The notes under the pieces are model-generated. The model had not been told where the DNA came from. It was given only the letters and a program-made list of their open reading frames with translations, and did no database searches. From Mesostigma viride (taxonomy: Eukaryota > Streptophyta > Mesostigmatophyceae > Mesostigmatales > Mesostigmataceae), in the NCBI GenBank assembly GCA_009746045.1, contig RPFO01001139.1, forward strand, positions 35,001 to 99,000: a stretch of 64,000 nucleotides of DNA. The letters run 5' to 3'. The position numbers and the translations under genes are program-made. Position 1 is the stretch's first letter; each line of letters begins with the position of its first letter. Below are positions 11,005 through 21,549 of the stretch, piece after piece.

Positions 11005-12255
11005 TCTGAAGCCTCTGCAGGACAATAGCCTTATCTGCGTTGGACCTAGCGTGTCTCCTAGTTCACGCCAACTTCCAAATTGTCTTCCTCCAACAGGGCA
11101 GCTTGTATAGCAGTTCAAGGTAGTGTAATGATAGTAACATTGACCACACAAAAGAGGCTCTGTTATCGCCGCAAGCTTCTCGGTGCAGCTCACACGCCAA
11201 GACAGCGCCGCCCTTGCATTTACAGAAAAATCAAGAATCGTTGGAAATCCCACCTTCAACATGACCCGGACTCAGCTTTAATCTAATCGCTTGAAGCTGC
11301 CCTTTCCCTTCCTCAGACAACGCGCCGGTCCCACTGCCGAGTCTGCCTCGAAGTTGCCGAAAGTTCTACTCGGCCAGAGCGACGAGTGCAAAACACTGAG
11401 TGAATGAGATCGCCAGCAATAGTTGCAAAGAAGACAATTGACGGGCGGGAACTTCCGCTCCCCACATTTTTCGGCCTTCGTTTTCCAAAGCAGATTTGAC
11501 CAAAGACCCCTCCCTCAACCGTCAACTTCTTACCAGCGCATCCCAATCAAATAACATGGTAGAAAGCGATTTCTGCGAAGCGATTTCAAAGTATGACTTG
11601 ACTTGTAACTTAATTCAAGCACGCTAAAGCGAACGCAGATTCCTAGCGCAGCTGTCAGCGGCTTTCATTTCAGTACCTAATTTCCACGCCACATTCTTTA
11701 CGCGGTTCTCGTGCTCTTTCTACTTTTAGGTTTGTACGCTTTGAGTATACAAGCATCTTCCTCTTTGCTGGATTCGCCGCTTGTCTTTTTCCCGAAGGAT
11801 ATGTATCCAAAATATTATCAGCGACGTAATATGTACATGGAGCGCGCCCTTTCACAGGAGAAACTGGGTACGTAGAAAGTTTGGAACGGTAGTGAACTTT
11901 CGGGGAAGTCCTGGGTAGGTATAAGTTTTGACTCCAACGGCTCCTTCGATCAGTGCCGGGTAGGCGGAGTCTGTCACATCACTGACATCAGTTCACTCAA
12001 ACCTTGTACGAGGCCGGGGCCGCGCGCGGCCCGGGCAGCCGAGCGATCAACCGGAAGCCAGTGAGATATTGACGACCATTCGATGGTCGATACGTGGTAC
12101 CTCTGAACCTAACTAGAACGATATTCCTATTGGTTAATAAAAATACCCATTTACCCGGAAAGATATTGACGACCATTCGGACGGGCTGTGGGCATTTACA
12201 CGTAACGTAACTGCGTCACCGGCACGTGCACTGACGGACGGGCTGCGGGCATAAT
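11005..12255. other. Intergenic; no gene recognised
   Basis: This lies upstream of the minus-strand GEX1-like start, so its right-hand promoter should lie here, but no motif stands out. The block AGATATTGACGACCATTCG occurs at about 12063 and again at about 12159, a local duplication of roughly 95 bp spacing. A short motif near 12132 (TTGGTTAATAAAAATACCCA) recurs at 17838 and 47054. Confidence 0.5.
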
Positions 12256-13230
12256 GATTAATTAATTATCAACATCACTCCGTTGGGAGTAGATGTAGCA
12301 CATAGCCCTGAGAAGGGGCATATGGCTTTTAATACATTCTAGGCTTCTTCATGCAAGGGTGGGAATGTAAGCTACCCCTGCTCTAGGTCAGTGCACCAGG
12401 GCACCTGCACCCTCATGGTCTATCACGCTATGCCCGGGTAAGGGGGGAGCATGCCTGTGAGGGAGGAAGATCATCATGGCTATACAAGCTCTAGCTAGGA
12501 CATGGCTTCTCGACAGAGAGCATCTCTCTGCATGGCATAGCATGGCTAAATTCTTAATGCAACATCCATGGGGGTCCCGGCCCATTATAGGCGGGCATGG
12601 CGTGGCTAAATGCTGAAGGCAACATCCATGGGGCAATTATGGGCGCACATGCGCGTGGCCACATGCTAGGCTAAGCCTTACTAATCTACACTACTGGTAA
12701 TATATATTCCTAGTCTGAGGTGGCAGGAGGGGGCTGCCAGGGCTTGTGGTCAACGTGGATGACCGCCGCCCCCTCCAGTATACGGCTTCCCTTGCGTTCT
12801 GCCGGAGCTGAAGGTAGGTCGGCCATAGCTCGCGTCGCCGCTGTTGCTGGGCCAGGGTCAAGTCGTCGTCCAGCGTGAAGTGAGTCTCCGAGAGCTTCTT
12901 TGCGGCATTTAAGGAACGCCAGCTTGTCCGCCATGTACTTAAAGGTGAGGAGGCACGGGTGCCGGGCCAGCCTTCCCCCGCGCGCGGGGAGGCGGACAGC
13001 CGACATGTCCAGCTCACCAGTGAGTAACATGGGGGCAAGAATGGCGCGCTTAAATGCCTCAAGAAGGCTCGTGGAGGTCTCACCTGCCGGCTGGTCGAAG
13101 TGCTTGACGATGACATTGTGGCTGCGCCGGGCGATGTCGGCTTCCTCGCGAAGGTCGAGGGCTTGCTGCTTGAGTTGTGCCGAGATGGTGGAGGTGGTGG
13201 AGGTGGTGCACAACGGTCCGAGCCCCGCCA
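12256..13230 (-). mobile_element. ORF1-only (HAL1-like) retroelement copy, 5'-truncated
   Basis: The minus-strand end at 12256 has a TAATTAATTA tail preceded by a hairpin (5' arm CATCTACTCC, loop CAAC, 3' arm GGAGTGATG). About 450 bp of 3' UTR follow (12256-12710), then an ORF1 C-terminal half up to about 13220. It matches the copy at 38410-38933 in ALDLREEA, NVIVK, RLPARG, LLTF and the final HKPWQ. The reading frame changes between about 12850 and 12900, so this copy is not intact. No ORF2 lies between ORF1 and the 3' UTR, the same arrangement as at 37929-39381. The 5' boundary and target duplication were not resolved. Confidence 0.7.
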
Positions 13231-14090
13231 AAAACGACCATCTTACTCCGTCACCAAATTGGCGCGAGATCCCGAAAATCTGGTGGGCGGGAAGGTGACG
13301 ACGAGGCAAAAAGTCACGCAGCACCCATGGCGGCCGTGAAAATCCTAGCGACCGTCCTGAGAACACATTACGGACAGCGAATTGATTTTGAGCCTTCATA
13401 ACTCATCTACTTCACGTAGATATTTTTTTATCCTAAAGAAATCGGTCCATTTTTTCAGGAAAACAGAAAAAGGGCGGGCATTTTCGCGAGGTCGGGTCAG
13501 GTCCGCTGCATTTTGCAGTGGACCCCCAAAAAGTCACACCGGAAACTTATCGAAAACGGCGACAGTGTAGTTCAAGGTAAGCCGCTCGCACGTCTATGAC
13601 TAATTCAAAAATTTTGACCGAAAAACTTTTTGTTAAAACGACTGCCATTGTAAATGCCTCGTTGCCGCAGCAGTTGGAACTGCCGGGAGGGTGCGTGCGG
13701 GGCTGATCATGGCAACGCACGTAAAAATATGCCACTCCCTCGTTTCTTTCATTTTTGTCATCCCATTTGCGCAGGGCGCTTCAACAACTTCTAGAGCGAA
13801 GCCCAGCCTGATTTTTTGCTGGCTCTGTAGTGTAGACCTGCGCTCATGCATCACTGAATATCGCCTGCGATCGTTGCGAAATGAAGCATGAATACGCATT
13901 GCGCTGGTTGAGTCGACGTGTACAGTGGAACTTGCTTTTTCGGCATCCGGATCCAAGGTAGGGTGAAGCCAGCCCCGTTCCCCTTCCAGATTTTCTGCCT
14001 GTTCTTTTCCCCGAGGCTCGTGAAAGCGCGTCGTTCATGTTACGCCGGACGCCTCGTCAAGCATCGCTGCTCGAGAGGGAGACGTAAGCC
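13231..14090. other. No gene recognised
   Basis: Only short, unconvincing open frames occur on both strands. The stretch 13380-13560 is AT-richer than its surroundings. It may be old transposon debris or a promoter region for the weak exon candidates that follow. Confidence 0.4.
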
Positions 14091-14308
14091 ATGGCCAGCC
14101 TCCCCAAACAGCGTGATGTGCGCCTGTTCATTCTTCCAAGTGTAATTCATGGCGTAGGAAGCTGAGCCTGAAGGCAACAAACAGAAGGTACATGTCCTGT
14201 ATTCAACAGTCAGCACATATAGGTGTGTTGATGTGCAACCCTGGAGCTTATCCAGCTTTCACAGGCCATACAACACGCTGCTGGGGCTCCACTTTAGCGG
14301 ACCTGTTG
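14091..14308 (+). CDS. Possible first two exons of an unrecognised gene
   Basis: An ATG at 14091 opens MASLPKQRDVRLFILP, ending at a GT at 14140. A second stretch, 14256-14308, is bounded by CCAG and GTAAGT and joins it in phase without a stop. I do not recognise the protein and could not find convincing later exons in the AT-richer 2 kb downstream. It could be chance. Confidence 0.15.
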
Positions 14309-14559
14309 GTAAGTATTTCAACCTCTTTCCTTGGCCAGATTATAATGCACCATGTTTATCAATGATGGGCGGGCGTGTTCTGATCTGGGGCTGGGAGGCA
14401 CAAGAAACCAGGGGGGAGCCCAGGTATGTGAAGTGCGCAGATGTTGTTGCTGCCTTGGGAACCCAGGATTCATTGCCCTTGTTACATTCAGATATGTTGA
14501 AGCAGGCTGAGAATTAAGTACTATACATGGAAGGGGGCTGATTTGTCTTTGATATGGTT

Positions 14560-16690
14560 GCTGCCTATGATGATGAATATTGTTGCGGGCACAACAGAGT
14601 GCCAAATGGGCTTACAGCATTGCGTAAGAGGCATGAATCTCACCAGGACACCTTCTACGGGCTCACAACAACATCACAATAACGATTACCAAAGTGCTTG
14701 CTGCCACACACTGCACATCACTCCCCACCACACCCCAACACACCTACCACTGTTACGCCGTTGTTAGCAGTGCCACGATTGCATAGCAATACCAACATTC
14801 CTGTCGTTAGCATGGAGGACCACCAGGTGCATCGTGTGCGCATACCCATGTGACAGATATTATAGACTCCCACCAGGAGCAACGTCCACCACCATGAGTC
14901 TCGCCTGTTGGTGTAACTGCTGGCAGTGTCCCTACAACTCAGTATGGAATCTGATCGATAACGCCAGGCCCTGCACCATTGCTGCCACAATCTGCCATAT
15001 TGACTTCGCCCATCGCAGCCTTGATCGTGATTGCAGCCACAAGTTCCTGCCGGCCCTCTTCATCTCTTCTATCGTAGCACCAGAAACTGGGGCCACATTT
15101 AGCAGCATCGGCAGCTGACATAGCTGGCACCTGGCACAACAGATAATGCCAGTAGTATCAAAGAAGGCACCCTACTGCTCACCATTGCTATCAATCACTG
15201 GCATGATCAATCTGTCACTACCACTTGCCAGCACACAGAATATCATGACCTGGTGTGTTGCCACGGAAATCTGAATGGAGAGCTTTCACCAAAGCCCACC
15301 CCAATGAGTTGGTTTGCACACTACACCACTGTTGGCTGTACCGTGCCACCTGCCACATAAATTTCCCTTCCATCATGCAGCAGTAGCAACATAACCTCAA
15401 GGCTAGACCATAACGTCTATCTGCATAACGATAGCCTTCATGATCGCTGCCTCGTGCACTGGCCATACTACTGCCATCTGCATTACTTTCTACCACATGT
15501 GCCACTCTCTTCTGCATCACTAGATCCCACTACTGCTGCCTGACCTGCCTGCTGCCAGCACCTTCGCTGGCATCTGCTCATGGCATGCCCATGGCCACAT
15601 CCTCCATCTGCCGTGCATAGCCCATGCTTCACTAGGATTGGTAGTCCAGGGTGCACGATGAAAACACATAAAAAAATGCCCATGCACCTTTAGAAGATTG
15701 TTTGGCATGCGAGCTAGCTGGCTAGTTAATGTGCTAGAGATGTTAGATAGCAACTGCAAGCAAATGTAGTGTGCAGCCATGTTTGCTTCGAACCACTATT
15801 TGACTTGCAAACTAGTTGCTCTCTCTCAACAGCCCCACCATTGGAATGTTGGTAGTTAATACTATTGATGTATCAAAGAGACAACTGTTCATGTATTTCC
15901 ATGATGAAGTGCATGCCACATGTATGGGTGGAGATAACCAAGTTGGAGTTCAACCTTACCTCAGCTCGTACTGTTATGGGGTATGAACTTGTAAGGAAAT
16001 ATTATATGATGTTGGCTGCTGTCACGTGTCACTGTGACACATCGTCATCTGTGGTGTGACTGAGGTAATACTTGGCAATCATGTTCAGCATGCTCTATTT
16101 AAATTGCATTAAAAATTTCAGCTCTGTCTGAACTATTTGCGCTACCTGTGGTGCATTATATATCCAAATTTTGCGCGAGAGTGACGCGTGACAGCAGAAT
16201 CATGTAACTAGTTGGTGTTCAATCAAGGTGCAACTTTGCAGCCAGCCTGCAGATGTTGCAAGTAAAGTGTTTGCTTACTTCCAGCTTAATCTGAGCTCAT
16301 TTGCACTGTTGGGTGCATTTAATGATCCATAAAATGCTCCAAATGACCGTATTTGTGACGGTTGACAGCATAATTTCTGGCCATCCCATCTCTATTTCGG
16401 GTGCAACTTAGTACTTGAGCTGCATATGTTATATTTAATGTGTCTGCCCATTTCCAGGTCAAAACGACATTAATTGTGTTGTTTGTGGAATTAATTATGA
16501 ATAAAACTGGCAATTTCGGCGTTTTTTGCTTTTGGACGTCACCATTCTGTGAGCACCAGTGGCCAACCAAGGTGTGACTTGGCACAGTAAATCTGGGTAC
16601 CATGGAGAAGCCAGCCACCAAGTTTGACCATCATCCGAATATTAGTGCAGCTAGGAGGAGTAAGATGGGTGTTTTTTGGCACTTTCAGAC
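14560..16690. other. AT-richer non-coding stretch; no gene recognised
   Basis: There are no exon-like open frames, many CCACCA/CAACA-type simple patterns at 14690-15540, and AT-rich sequence at 15700-16620. No RNA gene or transposon end was recognised. Confidence 0.4.
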
Positions 16691-16691
16691 C

Positions 16692-17416
16692 GTTGTGTGT
16701 GCTGCTTAAGCAAGTCCGCCCAGGTGGAGGGAGCATCGCCGGCCGGGCCAGCAGGCGCCGGCTGGGCGGCGATGTCCTTCACCGCCTGGGCGGTGAGGCC
16801 GGCGGTGTCATGCAAGCTCTCAAGGGCGTTGGCGGTGGCTTGAAGGCGGTGGTCGAGGTCGAGGAGCTGGGCTTTGATGTCGGCAGTGGAGGCGGAAATG
16901 GCAGTGGAGGTGGCGGTGAGGTGAGGAAGTTCAGCAGCCAGCGGGCCACCCATTGCTGCGACGTCAGCAGCAAGAGGGGTCACATGCTGCTGAAAGGCTT
17001 CCATGAGGATGGAACGGAGGGTGGGGGCGGAGATGGATGGAGCCCAGATCTCGCCGTCAGAGCGCTGGAGAAGGGAGTTGAGGATGGCGTGCTGGAGAAC
17101 GGGGCGGGGGGAGCCGAAAACCATGCTGACGTTGCATAATGATGATGGATATAAAACATATAATATACAATAAACTGCGGAATATTTACTGCGCCGACTA
17201 GCTAGAATCGATGACGGATGCACCTCTACGTGTACGATAGCCGGCCAACTGAAATTAGCCACTGATATGACGGAGCGTCACCTAGAGCAGGTGTAGTTTA
17301 CATCCTACCCTTGCAGGAAGTAGCCCATAATGTATTAAAGGCCGTATACCCCTTCTCAGGGCTACTATGTGCCACATGTACTCCCCGCAACGGAGTCATG
17401 TTCCTAATTAATTAAT
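16692..17416. mobile_element. ORF1-only retroelement copy with an inverted 5' part (twin-priming shape)
   Basis: The right part, about 17272-17416, is a plus-strand 3' end: CCCCTTCTCAGGGCT, the hairpin (ACATGTACTCC with GGAGTCATGT) and a TAATTAATTA tail. The left part, 17123 down to about 16692, reads on the minus strand as the N-terminal half of the same family's ORF1 (MVFGSPRPVLQ, then QAVKDIAAQPAPAGPAGD, WADLLKQHT). An inverted upstream segment placed directly 5' of a correctly oriented 3' end, with the middle missing, is what twin priming during target-primed reverse transcription produces. Confidence 0.6.
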
Positions 17417-17430
17417 GACGGAGCGGTGAA

Positions 17431-18203
17431 TACCGTAGTGGTCAAAATCACTTTGCGTCTAATTGTTTGCGAATTGACCTCGCAAACTGCTATTAATGGG
17501 CTTGATTTTGGGTCGCAAAGTTCAAATGTTACCGCGCCGCGCCTGCGCCGCGCCGCACAGCCCCAAGCCCAGCGAACCGAACGGCCTTTCGCGCCACAAT
17601 TTTTCGCGCCTTTTGTTACTGTCACTGCGAAAGCCAAAGGCTTCAATGTGCAGAATGCGTGTGCACGGTGTCTTGGCAGAAGAGCGGGGCGTCGAAGGCA
17701 GAAGAGCCGCGGGGCGTCAGGCAGGCCAGCAGGCAGTCAAGCCAGGTTGTCCAAGGTATCCTACACCATTATCCTAAGGGCTAATTAATGCTCGGCAGCG
17801 AGACAACCGCTATTATTGGTAGTATTATAATTTTCGGGGAAATGGGTATATTTTTATTAGCCACTGAATTATGGACCAAAGAGGTGAGAGGGGAAATGAG
17901 TATCAGCGAATCCTAATTAAAGGTGGGCACACACACGTAGAATTATAATAGGTAGTATTATAATCAGTGCTATACCCGAATTGATCAATCAAATCACTCA
18001 GGTGGGTACTTGGGTTACATGAGTGGAGAGGGGGCAAAGGGATATGAAGTTGGTGAGACCCAAGCCAAGCCACTGACCACTAACAAGCCGATGGGCTCGC
18101 AAACCTAAAACTTTGCCTGCATTTTTGGTCGCAAACTATAAATTCCACCCAGTTTTGGGGTCGCAAAGTAATTAGACGCAAAGTGATTTTGACCACTACG
18201 GTA
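17431..18203. mobile_element. 773-bp DNA transposon/MITE with about 40-bp terminal inverted repeats
   Basis: The left edge TACCGTAGTGGTCAAAATCA continues with CTTTGCGTCTAATT. The reverse complement of the right edge reads the same for about 36 bases, followed by TTTGCGA on both sides. TA is present at both outer edges, so a TA target duplication is possible. TCGCAAA motifs recur inside. There is no transposase, so it is non-autonomous. It abuts the retroelement end at 17416, and the flanks on both sides share GACGGAGCGG. Confidence 0.75.
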
Positions 18204-18263
18204 TGCGGACGGAGCGGCCAGGCACAATCCGATCATCTGATGACTGAGAGATTGATTGGTCAT

Positions 18264-18500
18264 TGACTATCAAGGAGACAACCAGCGCATGAGGCAAGAA
18301 ATCGGGAGAATCCGGAACATGGTAGCTCGAGCCTGCAGTTATCTTACCCGCGTGTTCGAGTCGTTCAGGATGATGAATATGGATGGTGATGGAAATGTGT
18401 AGCCTTGTGCATTGAAATTATGGCTGGCTTAAGTGTAGAGCGACTAGATGACCTAGACGGTGGGGCCGGAAACAGCTCAATTGCTTGATCACGGCGTGTA
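18264..18500. repeat. Dispersed repeat of about 240 bp (copy at 53096-53330)
   Basis: This is nearly the same as 53096-53330, sharing GGAGAATCCGGA, TGGTAGCTCGAGCCTGC, GAGTCGTTCAGGATGATGAA and GACCTAGACGGTGGGGCCGG in order. The other copy sits directly beyond the C-terminal end of the minus-strand Penelope-like fossil, so this may be that family's 3' region. No coding potential is evident. Confidence 0.8.
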
Positions 18501-19215
18501 TTGACTATGATGCATGCGCAATGTTGAGCCGCCGGCAATGACCGCCGGCCTTGATGAGGAAACTGACGGAAACCGCCAACAAAACTGAAGAGGACCGACT
18601 AACTAAGTCGGTACCCCGGTAGAGAAAATAAACTTTACTTTTTATATATCGGTGGCATCAATGGCGGCATTCAGCTAGATCGAGCCAACTGAACACAAGA
18701 AAACTAAAACGACATACACCAAAGTCTCCTTGATACACCAATGAATGCTGCCGGCCTGCCAAACCGGCGGCCCGGAAGGAGTATCCGATTCTAGTAGAAG
18801 ACCGCCTGGGTCGCGACAAAGTTGGCCCGGATGCGGCGGAATGACAAATCGGCCATTGTGCGAGTGAGATCAAGTGACAAACGTGAAACGACGCCACGAC
18901 GACCAGTCAGACCCGGCCATGTCCGGGCAGACCACGGGGCAGTCTGACCCTCGAGATCGAGTCGGTCTTCACGCGCTGGCAGTGCTCACTTGTGGAAAGT
19001 GAAAACTCCGCCGTCTTTGGGCCCATGGCCCCGAACTCCTCAAGGACAAAGGGGATGACCCGGTGGGCGGTGGGCCGGGCGGCCCCACGTTGGCAGCCGT
19101 AAGGGTAGGACTAGCCGACTTGGCAAACTTGTTGCGCTCTGCCACAACGGCAGCAACCCTGGCGGCATTCCGCCCGGAGCACTACCTATGTGGCGGCCGG
19201 ATGGGAGCGGCCGAC
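18501..19215. other. No gene recognised
   Basis: Mixed sequence with short open frames only. The part at 19040-19215, together with 19865-20130, is the pre-insertion target of the LINE at 19230; I could not identify it. Confidence 0.4.
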
Positions 19216-19229
19216 CCATGGAGATCGAC

Positions 19230-19850
19230 CTGGACACTGACGCAGGAGCTGGAGCAACGACTCGACGGCAACGTCACCAAGATGCTGCGCAAGGCCCTTA
19301 ACATCCCCTTTGGTTTGCACATTAGTAATGAGGATTTGTACGCTGATTTGCCCTATGTTTCCCACAATCTTAGGCACAGCCGCCTGGGCCTAGCCGGGCA
19401 CCTGGCCCGCACAGATCAGGTAGACACATCAGATAGACTAGCTGGCACCAAGCCCGCCCAGCCTGGGCGATATGTCCTCACCTGGTGTGCCCCAGGCCGC
19501 GCGTGGCAGGGCTGCCACCCGTGGACTTTTCGTGATAGACTCGGCATGGACATGTGCTACACTAGACGTGAAGGGCTCACACCCAGGCAGCCTCCTGCTG
19601 GTTTGTCTGTAATATGGAGGCAGAGTACGTACGCAAGGATAGATGACAAGTAGTGATGAAGGAGACCACCCCCAAGTCTGTGGGGGCTCCGCGTGTGACC
19701 GCGTATGGCATTCATAGCGATTCGGGCCGTGGTGCCCACAACCCTGTAACTATGACGTAGACACCATGCATAACATCCCATGTTCCCCTCCCACTGCGGA
19801 CTTATGCTCACGTGACGCAGTCACGTGTCTATTAATTAAAATTAATTAAT
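19230..19850 (+). mobile_element. LINE family B, 5'-truncated copy with 14-bp target duplication
   Basis: The 14-bp CCATGGAGATCGAC occurs at 19216-19229 and 19851-19864 and brackets the insert exactly. The insert encodes the ORF2 C-terminal domain (LEQRLDGNVTKMLRKALNIP, LGLAGHLARTDQ) and ends with the family B 3' signature: a perfect hairpin (CACGTGAC, loop GCA, GTCACGTG) and an ATTAATTAA tail. It starts within the region after the RT core. Its sequence differs at a moderate number of sites from the copy at 33799. Confidence 0.9.
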
Positions 19851-20137
19851 CCATGGAGATCGACTACATCGATAAGCTGCAGGTCACTACCGTTGCAACA
19901 ACCATGCCTGGCCCATCGTAGTCTAGCACGGTAATGTCGATCCGGTGGTTGGGTGAGTAGAGGGCGGCCCCGTCCATGTCCTAGCTGAGGACGCTATCTT
20001 CAACATTTGATAGCCGTGGAGTGGGGCAAGACCGACCGAACCAAGGCGCGCACACCACCATGCACTTGTTATAGTTGCAGGATTGCATGCTGACGATGTG
20101 TACATCCGCATTGGCCTGGCCTGGCCGGGCTAGGCTT

Positions 20138-20945
20138 CGTTCGCTCAACACCTACTGAACGCTCCAAGGGCAGGCCTGGGCGAGCACCGCAAGCGCATGC
20201 TCTTCAAGGTCCTCATCCTCACGGTGCTTACGTATGGCGCCGAGGCATGGACACTCACGGACACGCTGGCCGCCAAGCTCGACGGCACGGTTTACAGGAT
20301 GCTCCGACAGCTAGGTCCTGAATGTAGGGTTTTCCAAGCATAGGTCATTAGAGTCTCTGTATCAGGGTATGCCTCACATTTCGGACGAGCTTAGGCAGCG
20401 TAGGATAGCATTTGTAGGGCATCTTGCTAGCTCGCACCAGTCAGGTAGATACCGCCCTTGGTCTGGCCGGCCCCCAGCGGCTTGGCCAACCAGGGCGGCA
20501 CATCCTGACCTGGCCTGGCCCCACTGACATTCCTAGAAAGCTAGGTAAACCTGCCATTAACTACATCCAGATGTTGCCGGGCCGACCTAGTGGTCCCAGC
20601 TCAGTTTGAACACCGGCCGCATTCACTCCCTCTCTCTTCTTTGGACTGCTATGCAGAACAAGAAGAGGTGGCAGAAGATTGTCCAGGCTCACACGCCAGC
20701 CCCTGTGGGCAAGCCCCTCCCCCCCCCCAGCGGAAGGGGCGTTTTTGCTGAGTAGTGTAGGAGTAGATAGGATTTTTCTAGTTTAGACAGCTAAGAGTTA
20801 GTGTGTCTGGCCGATCGATAGGCTTGGCACGTTACAGTTAGGTTAGTTCGATTACACGGCTTCGCCCACCTCCACCCATCCAGCAAGGAATATGTGCTAC
20901 ATGATCTCCCAACGGAGTCATGTTATAATTTAATTTAATTAAATT
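20138..20945 (+). mobile_element. LINE family A, 5'-truncated copy
   Basis: The sequence follows 55640-56380 closely (CGTTCGCTCAACACCTACT, ACGTATGGCGCCGAGGCATG) through the ORF2 C-terminus and the 3' UTR. It ends in the family A hairpin (ACATGATCTCC, loop CAAC, GGAGTCATGT) and a TTTAATTTAATT tail. The coding part has frame changes near 20310 and 20430 and several stops, so it is dead. The 5' edge is approximate. Confidence 0.8.
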
Positions 20946-20949
20946 TAAT

Positions 20950-21080
20950 GCTGGTGCCACAGCCCGAATCACGATTTGTACCGAATTTGGTTACATGCGT
21001 CATCCCCACCAGCTTGGGGTTGGTGTCCTTCATAACCGCCTGCCATCTATCTTTACCAGTCATCACCCCCCGGAGTAATT
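20950..21080 (-). mobile_element. LINE family B-like fragment
   Basis: The reverse complement resembles the end of family B ORF2: AGATGGCAGGCGGTTATGAA, then ACCAACCCCAAGC and GATTCGGGC. It abuts the family A tail, so one inserted in or beside the other. It is more diverged than the other B copies. Confidence 0.6.
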
Positions 21081-21549
21081 AACGTGCCCACGTTGGGTAG
21101 TCACGGAGCACTAACCCCAATGAATGGATGGATGGACAAACAATCCTACCGGCTCTATTGTATATATCTAATGCCTAGACTAACAAACCAAGGGACATGC
21201 CACGTAGCAGATAGTGCCAAGCTCTAGCGGTCACGCCGGGCGTTCTTCCCATGACGGGTGACGCGCTTCTTCCCCACTGGGGGGGAATCATTATCCTCTA
21301 CAACCTGGGGCAAGATGGCCTTGTTCTGCATCTATTTCCATATCACTGAGAGGCCTGAGCCCCTCATGTCCTCTACTAACTGCTCCTTGAATGTGCAGGC
21401 AGCCTGGCGTGTCAGCTCGCCGGGCCCACGGATTACCGACCTTCATAGGATACATTGTTGTCACTGGCAGACAAAAGCGTGGACAACGCTTTCCACAAAA
21501 GGATTTTCAACGAGATACTTCAAGATTTGGTGTTTCGCTGTCCCTAGCA
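21081..21549. other. YIF1 3' flank; no separate gene
   Basis: This lies downstream of the YIF1 stop codon on the minus strand and presumably includes its 3' UTR. No recognisable polyadenylation motif or other feature was seen. Confidence 0.4.

Noticed and set aside
12710-13399. 229-codon minus-strand host gene
   Set aside because: Its C-terminal part matches the retroelement ORF1 at 38410-38933; the N-terminal part is flanking sequence read through.
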